A stretch of DNA of 64,000 bases from Nocardia concava NBRC 100430 (GCF_000308815.1 NZ_BAFX01000101.1:1-64000); one strand, 5' to 3'; counted from the stretch's first letter, positions 47,683 through 56,464 are shown. The notes: generated from the letters alone by a model not told the origin. Translations and numbers: made by a program.

Positions 47683-48393
47683 CTACTGCTCGGCCGGGTT
47701 GTTGATGCGGTTGAAGAAGACGATGCCGACGACGATCGCGGCGGGAACGCCCACGAGAACCAGACCGGCGGCAGCACCCAGGGTGATGCCGACCGCGGCA
47801 CCGGCCATGCAGCCACCGATCCAGCCGGGAACGAGACCCGGGGTACCGACGGCAGCGCCGACGACACAGCCGAGCGAACCGCCGATGACGGTGCCGACCA
47901 GGGTGCCGATGGCGGTGGCCAGACCGAACTGGGTCGCCGCGGCCGAGACGGCGTCATCGAAGCTCGACTGCTTCTCGCTGGTCACGTTGTGCAGCAGCGG
48001 GTTGGCCGGGCGAGCGGCGGCCGGGTCGGTGTTGGGAACCAGGGTGGCGCGCAGACCCTCGACGATCGCCTGAATCGGGTGGTCCAGATCGTCCAGGGTG
48101 TAGGACAGCGGCACCGCGGTGACGACATTGCCGCCGTTGTCGCGAACCTGGAGCTGGCCGTTGTCGGTGCTGAGCGAGCCCTGGTCGATGTCGACCACCA
48201 CGGCATTGCCATCGACCTTGGCGTTCCAGTGGATGCCCGGGGCCACCTGGGCGATGCCCTGGTTCACACCGTCGAGCAGGGAAGGAATGACCGGCACCGG
48301 AGCGGGGGCGGGATCCGCATGAACCACACCGGCGGTGACGCCGAGCGCCGCGATAACCATCGTAGAAGTGGCGGCGAGTTTGCTGAACTTCAT
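47683..48393 (-). CDS. Secreted glycine-zipper protein, paralogue 2
   Basis: A 236-residue homologue of the protein encoded at 46772. The signal peptide is MKFSKLAATSTMVIAALG, followed by VHADPAPAP. A slightly longer linker precedes the shared HWNAKVDGNAVVVDIDQGSL beta domain. The glycine-zipper region is GTLVGTVIGGSLGCVVGAAVG and GWIGGCMAGAAVGITLGAAAG. Both cysteines are at matching places. The pair arose by tandem duplication, but each gene has its own promoter region and this one has its own terminator, so they can be expressed separately. Confidence 0.77.
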   Translation of the reverse strand: MKFSKLAATSTMVIAALGVTAGVVHADPAPAPVPVIPSLLDGVNQGIAQVAPGIHWNAKVDGNAVVVDIDQGSLSTDNGQLQVRDNGGNVVTAVPLSYTLDDLDHPIQAIVEGLRATLVPNTDPAAARPANPLLHNVTSEKQSSFDDAVSAAATQFGLATAIGTLVGTVIGGSLGCVVGAAVGTPGLVPGWIGGCMAGAAVGITLGAAAGLVLVGVPAAIVVGIVFFNRINNPAEQ

Positions 48394-48580
48394 GGCACTT
48401 GCTTTCTTACGGGGGTTGACCTTCCTCTGGGTGCTTCCCGAGAGCGAAGTGGACGTGGGTTTCGGGCGTCCGGGTCAAGTGTCCAGTAAGAATATGCTGA
48501 GAAATAGCGACAAATGTCCTTTGATAGCAGACGTCACTCAGTGCCATCAAGCGTGAGGCAAGCCACTCCCACCTGCGGAT

Positions 48581-49510
48581 TCACCGCCGGAACCGCTCCC
48601 GAAGCTGCGGATCGTTCTCCCACCACAGGCCGCTGGACACCGCCTCGCCGTCCTCCTCGACATCGAGTTCGGCATCGGTCTCCCTCGCCTTGCGCGTCTC
48701 GTCCGCCGCGAACGCGCGCATGACGACCAGCGAATAGACGAGCCCGAGCAGATCGCCGAGCAGCCAGAGGATCCCCGCGCCGATGGTCTGATCCAGCCGC
48801 GCGTCCGGCCCCCAGGTGCGGCCGAGCGAGGAGTAGTAGCCGGTGGCCACGAGCGGACCCAGCCACAGCACGATCCCGAGAATGCCGTCGGCCAGGGATT
48901 CGGCAATGGTGATGAGCAGCGACAGACCCTGGGTGAAGTGCTTGGCCACCGGATCGACCTGAAGTCGCGAATAGAAGTACAGGAACCCGATGGCCACCAC
49001 GAGGATCCGGGTCAGGGCGTCGACTCCCCCGTGCCGCAGCACCGCCTCGTACCAGGGCGAGAGGAACAGCGCCCAGGGCAGCAGCAGGATCAACACGGAC
49101 GCGGTGGCCGGATGGGTGAGCACCCGGGCGATATCGCCGGAGAGCATGGCGTCCAAGCGTTTCCGGCCCGCGGGCCCCAGCGCCGCGCGCAGCACCGTGA
49201 ACGGCGCTCCGGCCGCGAGCGCGAACGGCACCAGGTAGAGCAGGATCAACACCTGCAGCGCGCGCACCCAGAACAGCGTCCCGGAGTAGACGCCGATGAA
49301 CCCGAGCCCGGAATACAGCCACACCCCGAGCCCGCCGACGGCGAAGCACACCGCCCGCCCCATCGAAAGCTGTTCGCCGCGTTGGCGCCCCTTCACGAAA
49401 CAGATCGCATAGGCGACCCCGAGCAGCGCGGTGACCAGCACGGTCGAGCCGTCCCACCGCCACGAACTCACCAAACCGGCCATCCGCAACGGTGTTTCGA
49501 TCCCGATCAC
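48581..49510 (-). CDS. CtaG-like cytochrome c oxidase assembly membrane protein
   Basis: A protein of about 309 residues with seven or so predicted helices. The segment AAGAPFTVLRAALGP and the conserved histidine-containing LTHPATASVLILLLPWALF, followed by SPWYEAVL, resemble actinobacterial CtaG/caa3 assembly factors (PF09678), thought to deliver copper to cytochrome oxidase. The acidic C-terminus (DAELDVEEDGE) is cytoplasmic. The start is uncertain: GTG at 49510 is chosen because a large hairpin occupies 49552-49609; ATG 49483 is an alternative. Confidence 0.75.
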   Translation of the reverse strand: MIGIETPLRMAGLVSSWRWDGSTVLVTALLGVAYAICFVKGRQRGEQLSMGRAVCFAVGGLGVWLYSGLGFIGVYSGTLFWVRALQVLILLYLVPFALAAGAPFTVLRAALGPAGRKRLDAMLSGDIARVLTHPATASVLILLLPWALFLSPWYEAVLRHGGVDALTRILVVAIGFLYFYSRLQVDPVAKHFTQGLSLLITIAESLADGILGIVLWLGPLVATGYYSSLGRTWGPDARLDQTIGAGILWLLGDLLGLVYSLVVMRAFAADETRKARETDAELDVEEDGEAVSSGLWWENDPQLRERFRR

Positions 49511-49551
49511 GGCGTCCAGTATGCGCCGCCCCCACTCCCCGCCCGTCGAGT

Positions 49552-49609
49552 GGCACATCTTGGAGGCGATATGTCCGGATCATCCTGAAATCGCCCTCCA
49601 GGATGTGCC
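49552..49609. repeat. Long imperfect hairpin between TetR and CtaG-like genes
   Basis: GGCACATC-T-TGGAGG-CGAT (49552-49570) pairs with 49590-49609 with one mismatch and one bulge, leaving a 19-nt loop. It may terminate the TetR transcript before the CtaG-like gene. Confidence 0.6.
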
Positions 49610-49626
49610 GTTCGGCGAAACGACGG

Positions 49627-50328
49627 TCAGGTGGGGAGGGCGATGTGGGGGTCGGTGGTGAGGTACGGCTCGGCTCGGGGGCCGGTGGCGAAGCCACGCA
49701 ACACCGTGGCGATGGCGTGGCGGATGGCGGCCTCGCGGTCCGCGTCCTCGACGTCGGTCAGGGGGCCGTCGACGATGAGGGTGGCCAGGCCGTGGATGGC
49801 CGCCCAGGCCGTGAAATCGGCGCCGGGGCGTTGGCGCGGATCCATGAAGCCGAGCGATACCAGTGTGTCGAGGCCGACGCCGATGAGTTGGAAGATCGGG
49901 TCCTCCAGGACGTCCTCGTCCTTGTGGATGTCGATATCGCTGCCGCAGAACGCGGTTCGGAACAGGCCGCGCTCGCGGGAGGCGTACTCGATGTAGGCGC
50001 GGCCGGCGGTGGCCAGGCGGGCGATCGCGGTCGCGGTCGGATCGGCTTGGTCCGCAACGTCGTTCATGGCGGTGGCGAGGGCCTCGAACAGTGCGGCCTC
50101 GGCCTGCTCGTGGACCGCGGCCAGCAGCTCCTCGTGTCCGCTGAAGTGCCGGTAGGCGGCGGTGGCGGTGACGCCGACCGCGCGGGCGGCGGCGCGGACG
50201 GTGACCGCGGCCGGGCCGCCGATCTCGGCGAGTTGCGCGGAGGCGGTCACCAAGGCGTTGCGCAGGTCCCCGTGGTGGTAGGGGGTCTCGCGAACGGGTC
50301 GCTGAGCTGCATCGCCGGTGACGTCCAC
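49627..50328 (-). CDS. TetR-family repressor divergent from the MMPL exporter
   Basis: A 233-residue regulator. After a short leader (VDVTGDAAQRPVRETPYHHG) comes the helix-turn-helix VTVRAAARAVGVTATAAYRHF. The C-terminal domain looks like TetR_C_33/WHG-type (AGRAYIEYASRERGLFRTAF). The GTG at 50328 keeps the upstream repeat region free. Divergent placement next to an RND/MMPL gene, with repeats resembling TetR operators between them, predicts that it represses the exporter and itself. Confidence 0.87.
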   Translation of the reverse strand: MDVTGDAAQRPVRETPYHHGDLRNALVTASAQLAEIGGPAAVTVRAAARAVGVTATAAYRHFSGHEELLAAVHEQAEAALFEALATAMNDVADQADPTATAIARLATAGRAYIEYASRERGLFRTAFCGSDIDIHKDEDVLEDPIFQLIGVGLDTLVSLGFMDPRQRPGADFTAWAAIHGLATLIVDGPLTDVEDADREAAIRHAIATVLRGFATGPRAEPYLTTDPHIALPT

Positions 50329-50337
50329 GACACCAAT

Positions 50338-50396
50338 GTTGACACCCGTACAGATTCGATGGCAAGTTAACACCCACAAAGTTCACGCCTGTAAAC
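50338..50396. promoter_or_regulatory. TetR operator region with repeated GTTnACaCC half-sites
   Basis: Three direct repeats GTTGACACCCGTA (50338), GTTAACACCCACA (50366) and GTTCACGCCTGTA (50381). The last is also the left half of the imperfect palindrome GTTCAC-N4-GTAAAC (50381-50396). The array fills the space between the divergent starts. Confidence 0.5.
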
Positions 50397-50425
50397 ATCC
50401 CTCGCGTTCCCGAGAGGAATCACCC

Positions 50426-52624
50426 ATGAGCGCACTACTGGGGCGCCTCGGCGACTTCGCCTTCCGACGCCGGGGCCTGGTCGTCTCGATCTGGGTTCTC
50501 GTACTCGTCGCCGTGGTCGGCGGCGCGGCCCTCGCCGGCGGCCGCCTCGACGACCGCTTCACCGTGCCGGGCGCCGAATCCCAGCACGCCCTGGACACCT
50601 TGACCGAGACCGCGCCCGACGCCGCGGGCGCCACCGCACAGCTGGTCTTCACCGCGCCCGAGGGGCACCTCATCACCGAAGCGCCCTACCGCGCGGCCAT
50701 CGCGCACACCCTGGAAACGGCCGGGACCGCACCCGGGGCGATCGGGGTGACCACACCGCAGGAGGCGGGAACGGTCTCCCCCGATCAGCGGACCGCGGTC
50801 GGCGTGGTGCATTTCGACGGCGACCGCTCCAAGGTGAGCGCCGATGCTCGCGAAACGGTCGAGAAGTCCGGTGACTCGGCTCGCGAAGCCGGACTCGAGG
50901 TTTCGGTCGGCGGATCCGCCTACGGGGCGGGCGACATACAGCCGGGCATCACCGAGATCCTCGGGCTCGCCGTGGCGGTGCTGGTTCTGCTGATCACCTT
51001 CGGTTCCCTGCTCGCCGCCGGAATGCCGCTGCTCTCAGCGGTTTTCGGGATCGCCGTCACGGTCGGCGGGCTGTTCGCGCTGAGCGCCGCGGTCCCGGTG
51101 TCCTCGACCGCGCTGACCCTGGCGCTGATGCTGGGCCTGGCGGTCGGGATCGACTACGCGCTGTTCATCCTGTCCCGGCATCGCTCCCAGTTGGCGGCCG
51201 GACTGACACCGCGCGCGTCGGCCCGTCGTGCGAACGAAACCGCGGGCAGCGCCGTCGTTTTCGCGGGCATCACGGTGATCATCGCGCTGGCCGCACTGAG
51301 CGTGATCGGCATTCCGTTCCTGACCGTCATGGGCCTGGCCGCCTCGGGAGCGGTCCTGGTCGCCGTGGCCGTGGCCCTGACGCTGCTGCCCGCGCTGGCC
51401 GGATTCGCCGGACACCGCCTGGCTCCGCGCCCCGGATCCCGGGCTCATCGCCGGATCACCGCCGCGGGCGACAGCACTGCACCGGACCAGAACGGCGCTG
51501 TCCCGCGCTCCGACAGCATGGGTGCGAGGTGGGCGCGGCTGGTGACCGCGCGGCCGGTGGTCACCGTCCTGGCGGTGGCCGGGGCGTTGATCCTGCTGGC
51601 CCTGCCGGTCGCGTCGCTGCGGACCGCCTTGCCGGACAACGGTTCCGCCGCCGTAGGGAGCGGACCGCGGCAGGCCTACGACACCATTGCCGAGAAGTTC
51701 GGTCCGGGATTCAACGGCCCGCTGGTCGTGGTCGTGGACGGCGACGCGAGTGCGGCGGCGACCGTCTCGGACTCGGTGCGCAAGCTGCCCGACGTCGCCT
51801 ATGTGCTGCCGCCGCAGCCGACCCAGCGGGCGGGCCAGTCGCTGGTGACGGTGGTTCCGGCCAGCGCACCGGAATCGCAGCAGACCACCGATCTCGTGCA
51901 CGCCATCCGTGACCGCGTGCCCGGCGCGGTGCCCGGGGCCGAGGTGACGGTGACCGGCGATACCGCCGTCACCATCGATGTCTCGCAACGGCTTTCGGCT
52001 TCGCTGCTGCCGTTCCTGGCCATCGTGGTCGGCCTGAGTCTGCTGCTGCTGGTCGTGGTGTTCCGCTCGATCGCGGTGCCGGTGAAGGCGGCGCTCGGCT
52101 TCCTGCTGTCGGTGGCGGCGGCACTGGGCACCACGGTGGCGGTGTTCCAATGGGGTTGGGCCGCCGAGCTGTTCGGGGTGGCGAAGGTGGGCCCGATGGT
52201 GAGCGTGCTGCCGATCATCCTGGTGGGCGTGCTGTTCGGGCTGGCCATGGATTACGAGGTGTTCCTGGTCTCCGGCATTCGCGAACAGTGGTTGCACCGG
52301 GGCGATTCGAAGACGTCGATCATCGAGGGCACCCGCCACAATGCCCGCGTGGTCACCGCGGCGGCCACCATCATGGTGGTGGTCTTCGCCTCGTTCGTGC
52401 CGATCGAGGACGCGATGATCAAGCCGATCGCGTTCGCGCTGGCGGTGGGTGTGCTGGTGGACGCGTTCGCGGTGCGCCTGACCCTGGTGCCCGCGGTGCT
52501 GGCGCTGCTGGGCCGGGCGGCATGGTGGCTGCCGCGCCGCCTGGACCGGATCCTGCCGGAGCTGAATATCGAAGGGCCGCAGGAGAAGAGCGAGGAACAA
52601 CCCGCGGAGCTGGCCGCGGTGTGA
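50426..52624 (+). CDS. MMPL/RND-family exporter
   Basis: A 732-residue membrane transporter with about 12 helices: one at residues 17-37, then a large outer loop, five helices, a second half starting near residue 375 (VVTVLAVAGALILLALPV) and a second outer loop. The conserved segments GIDYALFILSRHRSQLAAG and FGLAMDYEVFLVSGIREQW hold the proton-relay GxDY/MDYE residues of MmpL proteins. Length matches non-MmpL3 members. GAGAGGA precedes the ATG. The likely role is export of a lipid or drug under TetR control. Confidence 0.92.
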   Translation: MSALLGRLGDFAFRRRGLVVSIWVLVLVAVVGGAALAGGRLDDRFTVPGAESQHALDTLTETAPDAAGATAQLVFTAPEGHLITEAPYRAAIAHTLETAGTAPGAIGVTTPQEAGTVSPDQRTAVGVVHFDGDRSKVSADARETVEKSGDSAREAGLEVSVGGSAYGAGDIQPGITEILGLAVAVLVLLITFGSLLAAGMPLLSAVFGIAVTVGGLFALSAAVPVSSTALTLALMLGLAVGIDYALFILSRHRSQLAAGLTPRASARRANETAGSAVVFAGITVIIALAALSVIGIPFLTVMGLAASGAVLVAVAVALTLLPALAGFAGHRLAPRPGSRAHRRITAAGDSTAPDQNGAVPRSDSMGARWARLVTARPVVTVLAVAGALILLALPVASLRTALPDNGSAAVGSGPRQAYDTIAEKFGPGFNGPLVVVVDGDASAAATVSDSVRKLPDVAYVLPPQPTQRAGQSLVTVVPASAPESQQTTDLVHAIRDRVPGAVPGAEVTVTGDTAVTIDVSQRLSASLLPFLAIVVGLSLLLLVVVFRSIAVPVKAALGFLLSVAAALGTTVAVFQWGWAAELFGVAKVGPMVSVLPIILVGVLFGLAMDYEVFLVSGIREQWLHRGDSKTSIIEGTRHNARVVTAAATIMVVVFASFVPIEDAMIKPIAFALAVGVLVDAFAVRLTLVPAVLALLGRAAWWLPRRLDRILPELNIEGPQEKSEEQPAELAAV

Positions 52625-52625
52625 T

Positions 52626-52669
52626 CCGACGATCCCGGCCTCGGTGTGACCCGGGGCCGGATCAGTCGG
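52626..52669. terminator. Bidirectional terminator at MMPL/DedA gene ends
   Basis: CCGACGATCC-c-GGCC pairs with GGCC-GGATC-a-GTCGG, with small bulges. It begins right after the MMPL stop and includes the DedA stop. Confidence 0.65.
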
Positions 52670-53318
52670 TCTCGTGGGCCGGCTCGTGGGCGGCCTCGTA
52701 CTCGGCCTCGAAGGCCTTCTCGCGGCGGCTCTCCCGGATCTTCCACACGATGAGCCCCAGCACGACGATGACGGCGACCGCGATGGCGATATCGCGGCCG
52801 ACCGCCTTCGCCACCCGCTCGTAGGACTGTCCCGCCACGTACCCCAGCACCACGAACGTTGTGCCCCACACGATTCCACCGGCGGCATTGAAGATCAGGA
52901 AGCGGCGGTAGGGCATCCGCGAGGTCCCGGCCAGGGCGGGCATCATGGCCCGGAAGAAGGCGGTGAACCGGCCCAGGAACACCGCCCAGCCGCCGCGCCG
53001 GGCCAGGTAGTCCTGCGCCTTGTCGAGCCGTCCGCGATGGCGGTCCAGCATCTCGGCCTGCAGTAGTCGCGGCCCGACATGCTTGCCGACCTCGTATCCC
53101 ACACTGTCGCCGATGATCGCGGCCGCCACCACCAGGACGATCATCACGCCGAGCACCACATGCCCCTGGCTGGCCGCCACTCCGCCGAGCACCGCGGCCG
53201 TCTCGCCCGGAATCACGAAGCCGACGAAGATCGCGTCCTCCGCGAACACCAGCAGGGTGACGATGAGGTACACCCAGATCGGGGCGATATCCAAAATCCG
53301 GTGCAGCAGCGAGTTCAT
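52662..53318 (-). CDS. DedA-family membrane protein
   Basis: A 218-residue VTT/DedA protein. The hallmark segments are EDAIFVGFVIPGETAAVLGG, GDSVGYEVGKHVG and the FLGRFTAFFRAMMPALAG motif with its conserved arginines. DedA proteins act as phospholipid (undecaprenyl phosphate or PE) scramblases or flippases. The C-terminal 30 residues are charged (KIRESRREKAFEAEYEAAHE). The start at 53318 gives the usual length. The next leftward gene upstream ends 28 bp away. Confidence 0.92.
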   Translation of the reverse strand: MNSLLHRILDIAPIWVYLIVTLLVFAEDAIFVGFVIPGETAAVLGGVAASQGHVVLGVMIVLVVAAAIIGDSVGYEVGKHVGPRLLQAEMLDRHRGRLDKAQDYLARRGGWAVFLGRFTAFFRAMMPALAGTSRMPYRRFLIFNAAGGIVWGTTFVVLGYVAGQSYERVAKAVGRDIAIAVAVIVVLGLIVWKIRESRREKAFEAEYEAAHEPAHETD

Positions 53319-53346
53319 GTCCGCAACGGTACCCAGGCCGCGAGAT

Positions 53347-54663
53347 TCAGGTCGCGGGATCGTCCTCGGGGCGCCGCCGCAGCAGCACCCACAGACCCAC
53401 CCCGCAGCCCGCCGCCAGCGCGGTCGCCGCCCAGCCCGGCGCGAACGAGGTGAAATCGCTGATGGTGCACGGCTTTCCGGGCTCGACCAGCAGGCAGTGC
53501 CCGCGGCGGGTGTAGTCGCGCAGCGCCAGCACCGGCGAGGGCGCGTACAGCAGCACGATGCCGAGCACGCGGGTGGAGCCGTAGCGCGGGGTGACCGCGC
53601 CGAAGCAGTAGCCCGCCAGCAGCGACAGCAGGCCGTGGCCGAGGCCGGTGAGAACGGCGGCGTGCCCGGCCGCGACCACCAGCACCGCGAACACCGAGAT
53701 CCCGATGATGCCGACCGCCGCGACACGCATTCCGGGCCACCGGGTTCCGGCCAGCAGCCCGAGCCCGACGAGCACCATGTACAGCGGCAGCGACCAACCC
53801 GGCAGCCGCGTGACCAGGATGGCGCTGCCCGCACCCGCCAGCGCCACCGCCAGCAGCACCTGCGCGCCGTCGCGATCGGGCAGCAGCAGCGCCGCCAGCA
53901 TCGCGGCCGATGCCGTGGCCAGAATGGTGATCGCGATATCGCGCGGGCTGTCGCCGTGCCGGGCCAGCACCGTGGAGCAGAGCAGGCTCACCCCGATCAT
54001 CAACGCGCCCGCGATGATCGGCAGGATGGGCAGTTGCAGCGAATAGGGTTCGGCCGGTTGCGATCCCGGCTCCCGCAGGAACCGCCATGCGATCAAGACC
54101 AGAGCCAGCGCGATGAACCACAGCGGCGGCGCGTCGAGGGCGGGCCAGTTCTGCGGGAAGTGCTGGTCGATGACCCTGGATCGGGTCTCCGGTGCGATCT
54201 GCTGCAGGACGACGCCACCGATGGCCCCGAGCAGCCAGGCCAAAGCCGTCCAGGAGTACCGGGATTCGATGCGCGAGCGCGACAGCACCGCCGCGCCCGA
54301 GCCGCCGAAGATCAGACCGCCCGCTATCGAGTCCAGGAAGTTCAGGGTGGCGAGGGACGTGCCCAGCACGGCGTGCCGCCCCAGCAGATGGTTCAGGAAC
54401 AGCAGCGCCACCCCACCCAGCGCCACGCCCCAGCGCAGGCTCTGCCCGCCCAGCGCGGTCGCCAGCACCGCCGCGACCACGGCAATCAGCGAACCTGCCG
54501 CAATCGCCTGCGGCAGACTGAAAACCAGCAGATCCAGCCGCAGCGCCGTACTCCGAGAGGTCCATGCGAAGTCGATCGGGACCATGAGCGACAGGCCAGC
54601 TATCAGCGCGGCGGCAAACGCGGTGGCCGCCTCCAAGCCCTCCCGACCCCACCGGACCGTCAT
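53347..54663 (-). CDS. Polytopic membrane protein, about 12 helices, unknown function
   Basis: A 438-residue, very hydrophobic protein with about 12 predicted helices and short loops, for example LLPDRDGAQVLLAVALAGAG and YGSTRVLGIVLLYAPSPVL. The last outer loop (RRGHCLLVEPGKPCTISDF) holds two cysteines that could form a disulfide. The helix count suits an MFS-like carrier, but no MFS A-loop motif is visible. It lies 28 bp upstream of DedA on the same strand and may be co-transcribed. Confidence 0.65.
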   Translation of the reverse strand: MTVRWGREGLEAATAFAAALIAGLSLMVPIDFAWTSRSTALRLDLLVFSLPQAIAAGSLIAVVAAVLATALGGQSLRWGVALGGVALLFLNHLLGRHAVLGTSLATLNFLDSIAGGLIFGGSGAAVLSRSRIESRYSWTALAWLLGAIGGVVLQQIAPETRSRVIDQHFPQNWPALDAPPLWFIALALVLIAWRFLREPGSQPAEPYSLQLPILPIIAGALMIGVSLLCSTVLARHGDSPRDIAITILATASAAMLAALLLPDRDGAQVLLAVALAGAGSAILVTRLPGWSLPLYMVLVGLGLLAGTRWPGMRVAAVGIIGISVFAVLVVAAGHAAVLTGLGHGLLSLLAGYCFGAVTPRYGSTRVLGIVLLYAPSPVLALRDYTRRGHCLLVEPGKPCTISDFTSFAPGWAATALAAGCGVGLWVLLRRRPEDDPAT

Positions 54664-54790
54664 CGAAGCCCGAGTGGACGCGATCCGGAAACCCGCCGAT
54701 CTGCACCCATCTCGTCAGATTAGCAATTATTCAGCTACCAACCGGGGAGGCTGGGAACCGTCCGCCACAAGAGCCGGAGCGCGCTGTGAA

Positions 54791-55141
54791 TCAAGCCGCA
54801 TGCGCGAGAACCATCCCGATCGACACCAAGCCCACCGCCGCCACTCCACCCGCCACGAACGGCAGCAACGGGACGGCGGCCCGATGCTCACGACGCCGCA
54901 GGCTCCGATTTCGCGCCACCGCCACCACCGCGAGCACCACCATCACCACCGCGGAGGCCAGCGGCAGCAGCCCGGTCGGCTGCCACCCCACGCCACCCTC
55001 GGCCGCGACCTTCCCGAACAAGGCCGCACTGGCCATCGCGGAAATGGCGGTGCGCCGCCAGGCGAGCGCGGTTCGCTCGACCGCCAGTCCCGTATCCGGC
55101 GCGGCCGCAGCGCTTTTCGTGGCCGTGCCCGCACCGCTCAC
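54791..55141 (-). CDS. DUF202 membrane protein (second of pair)
   Basis: A 116-residue protein with three helices. The family signature LAVERTALAWRRTAISA is near residues 19-35. The GTG start overlaps the stop of the preceding DUF202 gene by 4 nt (GTGA), showing coupling. The two proteins differ in the first cytosolic motif (AVERTALAWRRT versus ANERTFLAWIRT) and probably form a heteromeric unit. Function unknown. Confidence 0.8.
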   Translation of the reverse strand: MSGAGTATKSAAAAPDTGLAVERTALAWRRTAISAMASAALFGKVAAEGGVGWQPTGLLPLASAVVMVVLAVVAVARNRSLRRREHRAAVPLLPFVAGGVAAVGLVSIGMVLAHAA

Positions 55142-55491
55142 AGGCCGAGGACGCCGATCACCGCGAAGGCGGAGATCAATGTGACGCCCGCGGCCAGCAC
55201 GGGAATCAGCACATTCCGCGGCAACTTCTTGCCCGCCCACATGGCCTGCTCGACCTTGCGCCACTGCGTGTACGCGCCGACTGCGAGGATGACCGCCAGC
55301 ACGATGGCCGACATGGCGATGGCCACCCGCAATCCGTGGATGCGGAACCGTTCGACCAGCGTGTGCACGGCGACACCACCCGCGAGCAGGCCCAGCGAGG
55401 TGCGGATCCAGGCCAGGAAGGTGCGCTCGTTGGCGAGGGTGAATCGATAGTCGAGTTCGTTCTGCTCTTCGGACTGCTGATCGGAAGCCAC
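55138..55491 (-). CDS. DUF202/YidH-family membrane protein (first of pair)
   Basis: A 117-residue protein with the DUF202 signature LANERTFLAWIRTSLGLLAGG and three membrane helices. The N-terminal 15 residues are acidic and Gln-rich. The GTG start at 55491 has no good ribosome site, and an AT-rich promoter-like palindrome ends only 10 bp upstream, so the transcript may be leaderless. Confidence 0.83.
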   Translation of the reverse strand: MASDQQSEEQNELDYRFTLANERTFLAWIRTSLGLLAGGVAVHTLVERFRIHGLRVAIAMSAIVLAVILAVGAYTQWRKVEQAMWAGKKLPRNVLIPVLAAGVTLISAFAVIGVLGL

Positions 55492-55500
55492 CCCGCCATT

Positions 55501-55523
55501 TTATTGCATAGTGACTGCAATAA
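55501..55523. promoter_or_regulatory. Palindromic operator/promoter of the DUF202 pair
   Basis: TTATTGCA-TAGTGAC-TGCAATAA is a perfect 8-bp inverted repeat in an otherwise GC-rich region, 10 bp upstream of the first DUF202 start and 27 bp beyond the end of the hydrolase gene at 55550. Confidence 0.55.
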
Positions 55524-55549
55524 TGCCGGGGTGTGAGCATCCGTACAGC

Positions 55550-56353
55550 TCAGCCCTCGCCGAGGAAGGCGTCGAGCACCTTCGCGGTGGCCTCGGCGGG
55601 AATGCCGTGGTCGGCGCCGCCGGGCACGCCGACGTAGCGGGCGTTGGCGAGCCGGGCGGGCAGCGCCTCGGAGGCCGAGCGCACGCCGGGCCAGGATTCG
55701 GGGCTGCTGATCACGAGGGCTTCGATGTCCAGGCGGGCCATCTCGGGGGTCGGGACATTGGGCGGGCGGCAGATGGCGGCGTCGTAGACCACGGTCTGCG
55801 CGATGGCCTCCAGCTGCGGCCAGATCGGGGACAGCTTCACCTGTTCGATCAATTCCGCCGGGAGACCGATGCCTTCGCGCTGCATGAGTTCCACGGCCGC
55901 GCCGCGCTCCCCGCGGGCGATCAGCTCGGCCAGGCGTTCGGGCAGGCGGTGCGGGGCGTGGTCGGCCAGCCCCGCCAATGCGAAGGGCGGCTCGTAGAGA
56001 GCCAGGCGGGTGATGGTCGAGCCCGCCGCGGCGGCGCGCAGGGCCAGGATCGCGCCGGAGGAGAAGCCGAAAACCGCTGCGCTGCCGCCGATATCGGCGA
56101 GGACGGCGTCGAGGTCCTCGATCTCACGTCGGATGTCGTAGCGAGCGGCATCCACAGGGGCGATGGCGTCGGTGCTGTCGCCGCGGCCGCGGCGGTCGGG
56201 GCGGACGACGGTGTAGCGGTCGCTCAGCTGCTCGGCCAGCGGCGCGCAGGTGGTGCTGTCGTTGAAGGCGCCGGGCAGGAACACGATGGCCGGGCCGGTA
56301 CCGGCGCGGTGGTAGGCGATGACGGTGCCATCGGCGGAGGTCACGGTGGGCAT
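55550..56353 (-). CDS. Alpha/beta hydrolase
   Basis: A 267-residue alpha/beta-hydrolase-fold protein. HG-type oxyanion region: IVFLPGAFNDS. The nucleophile elbow is FGFSSGAIL (Ser in GFSSG). The acid is probably in DIEALVISSPESWPG and the histidine is in GGADHGIP. It resembles small esterases or haloperoxidase-like enzymes; the substrate is not predictable. The ATG at 56353 removes an upstream stretch that overlaps the divergent YCII promoter. Confidence 0.85.
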   Translation of the reverse strand: MPTVTSADGTVIAYHRAGTGPAIVFLPGAFNDSTTCAPLAEQLSDRYTVVRPDRRGRGDSTDAIAPVDAARYDIRREIEDLDAVLADIGGSAAVFGFSSGAILALRAAAAGSTITRLALYEPPFALAGLADHAPHRLPERLAELIARGERGAAVELMQREGIGLPAELIEQVKLSPIWPQLEAIAQTVVYDAAICRPPNVPTPEMARLDIEALVISSPESWPGVRSASEALPARLANARYVGVPGGADHGIPAEATAKVLDAFLGEG

Positions 56354-56437
56354 GGGAGTTTCTCCATCGGTCGGGGCTTGATATCGGCACGACGAACGGG
56401 AATCCCGGCCTTGGACACCTCGCGTCGGCATAGTTGA

Positions 56438-56464
56438 TGTCCATCCCCGGCCGATCCGTTCGTC
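56438..56464 (+). promoter_or_regulatory. Candidate ECF-sigma promoter of the YCII-sigma operon
   Basis: TGTCCA (56438-56443), a 17-bp spacer and CGTC (56461-56464) lie 22 bp before the YCII start. ECF42-type factors are known to control their own DGPF/YCII operons; TGTC and CGTC elements fit an ECF promoter. Confidence 0.4.

Noticed and set aside
50435-52888. Long antisense frames opposite the MMPL gene
   Set aside because: His/Gln/Arg-rich translations without motifs; the plus-strand protein has full MMPL topology.
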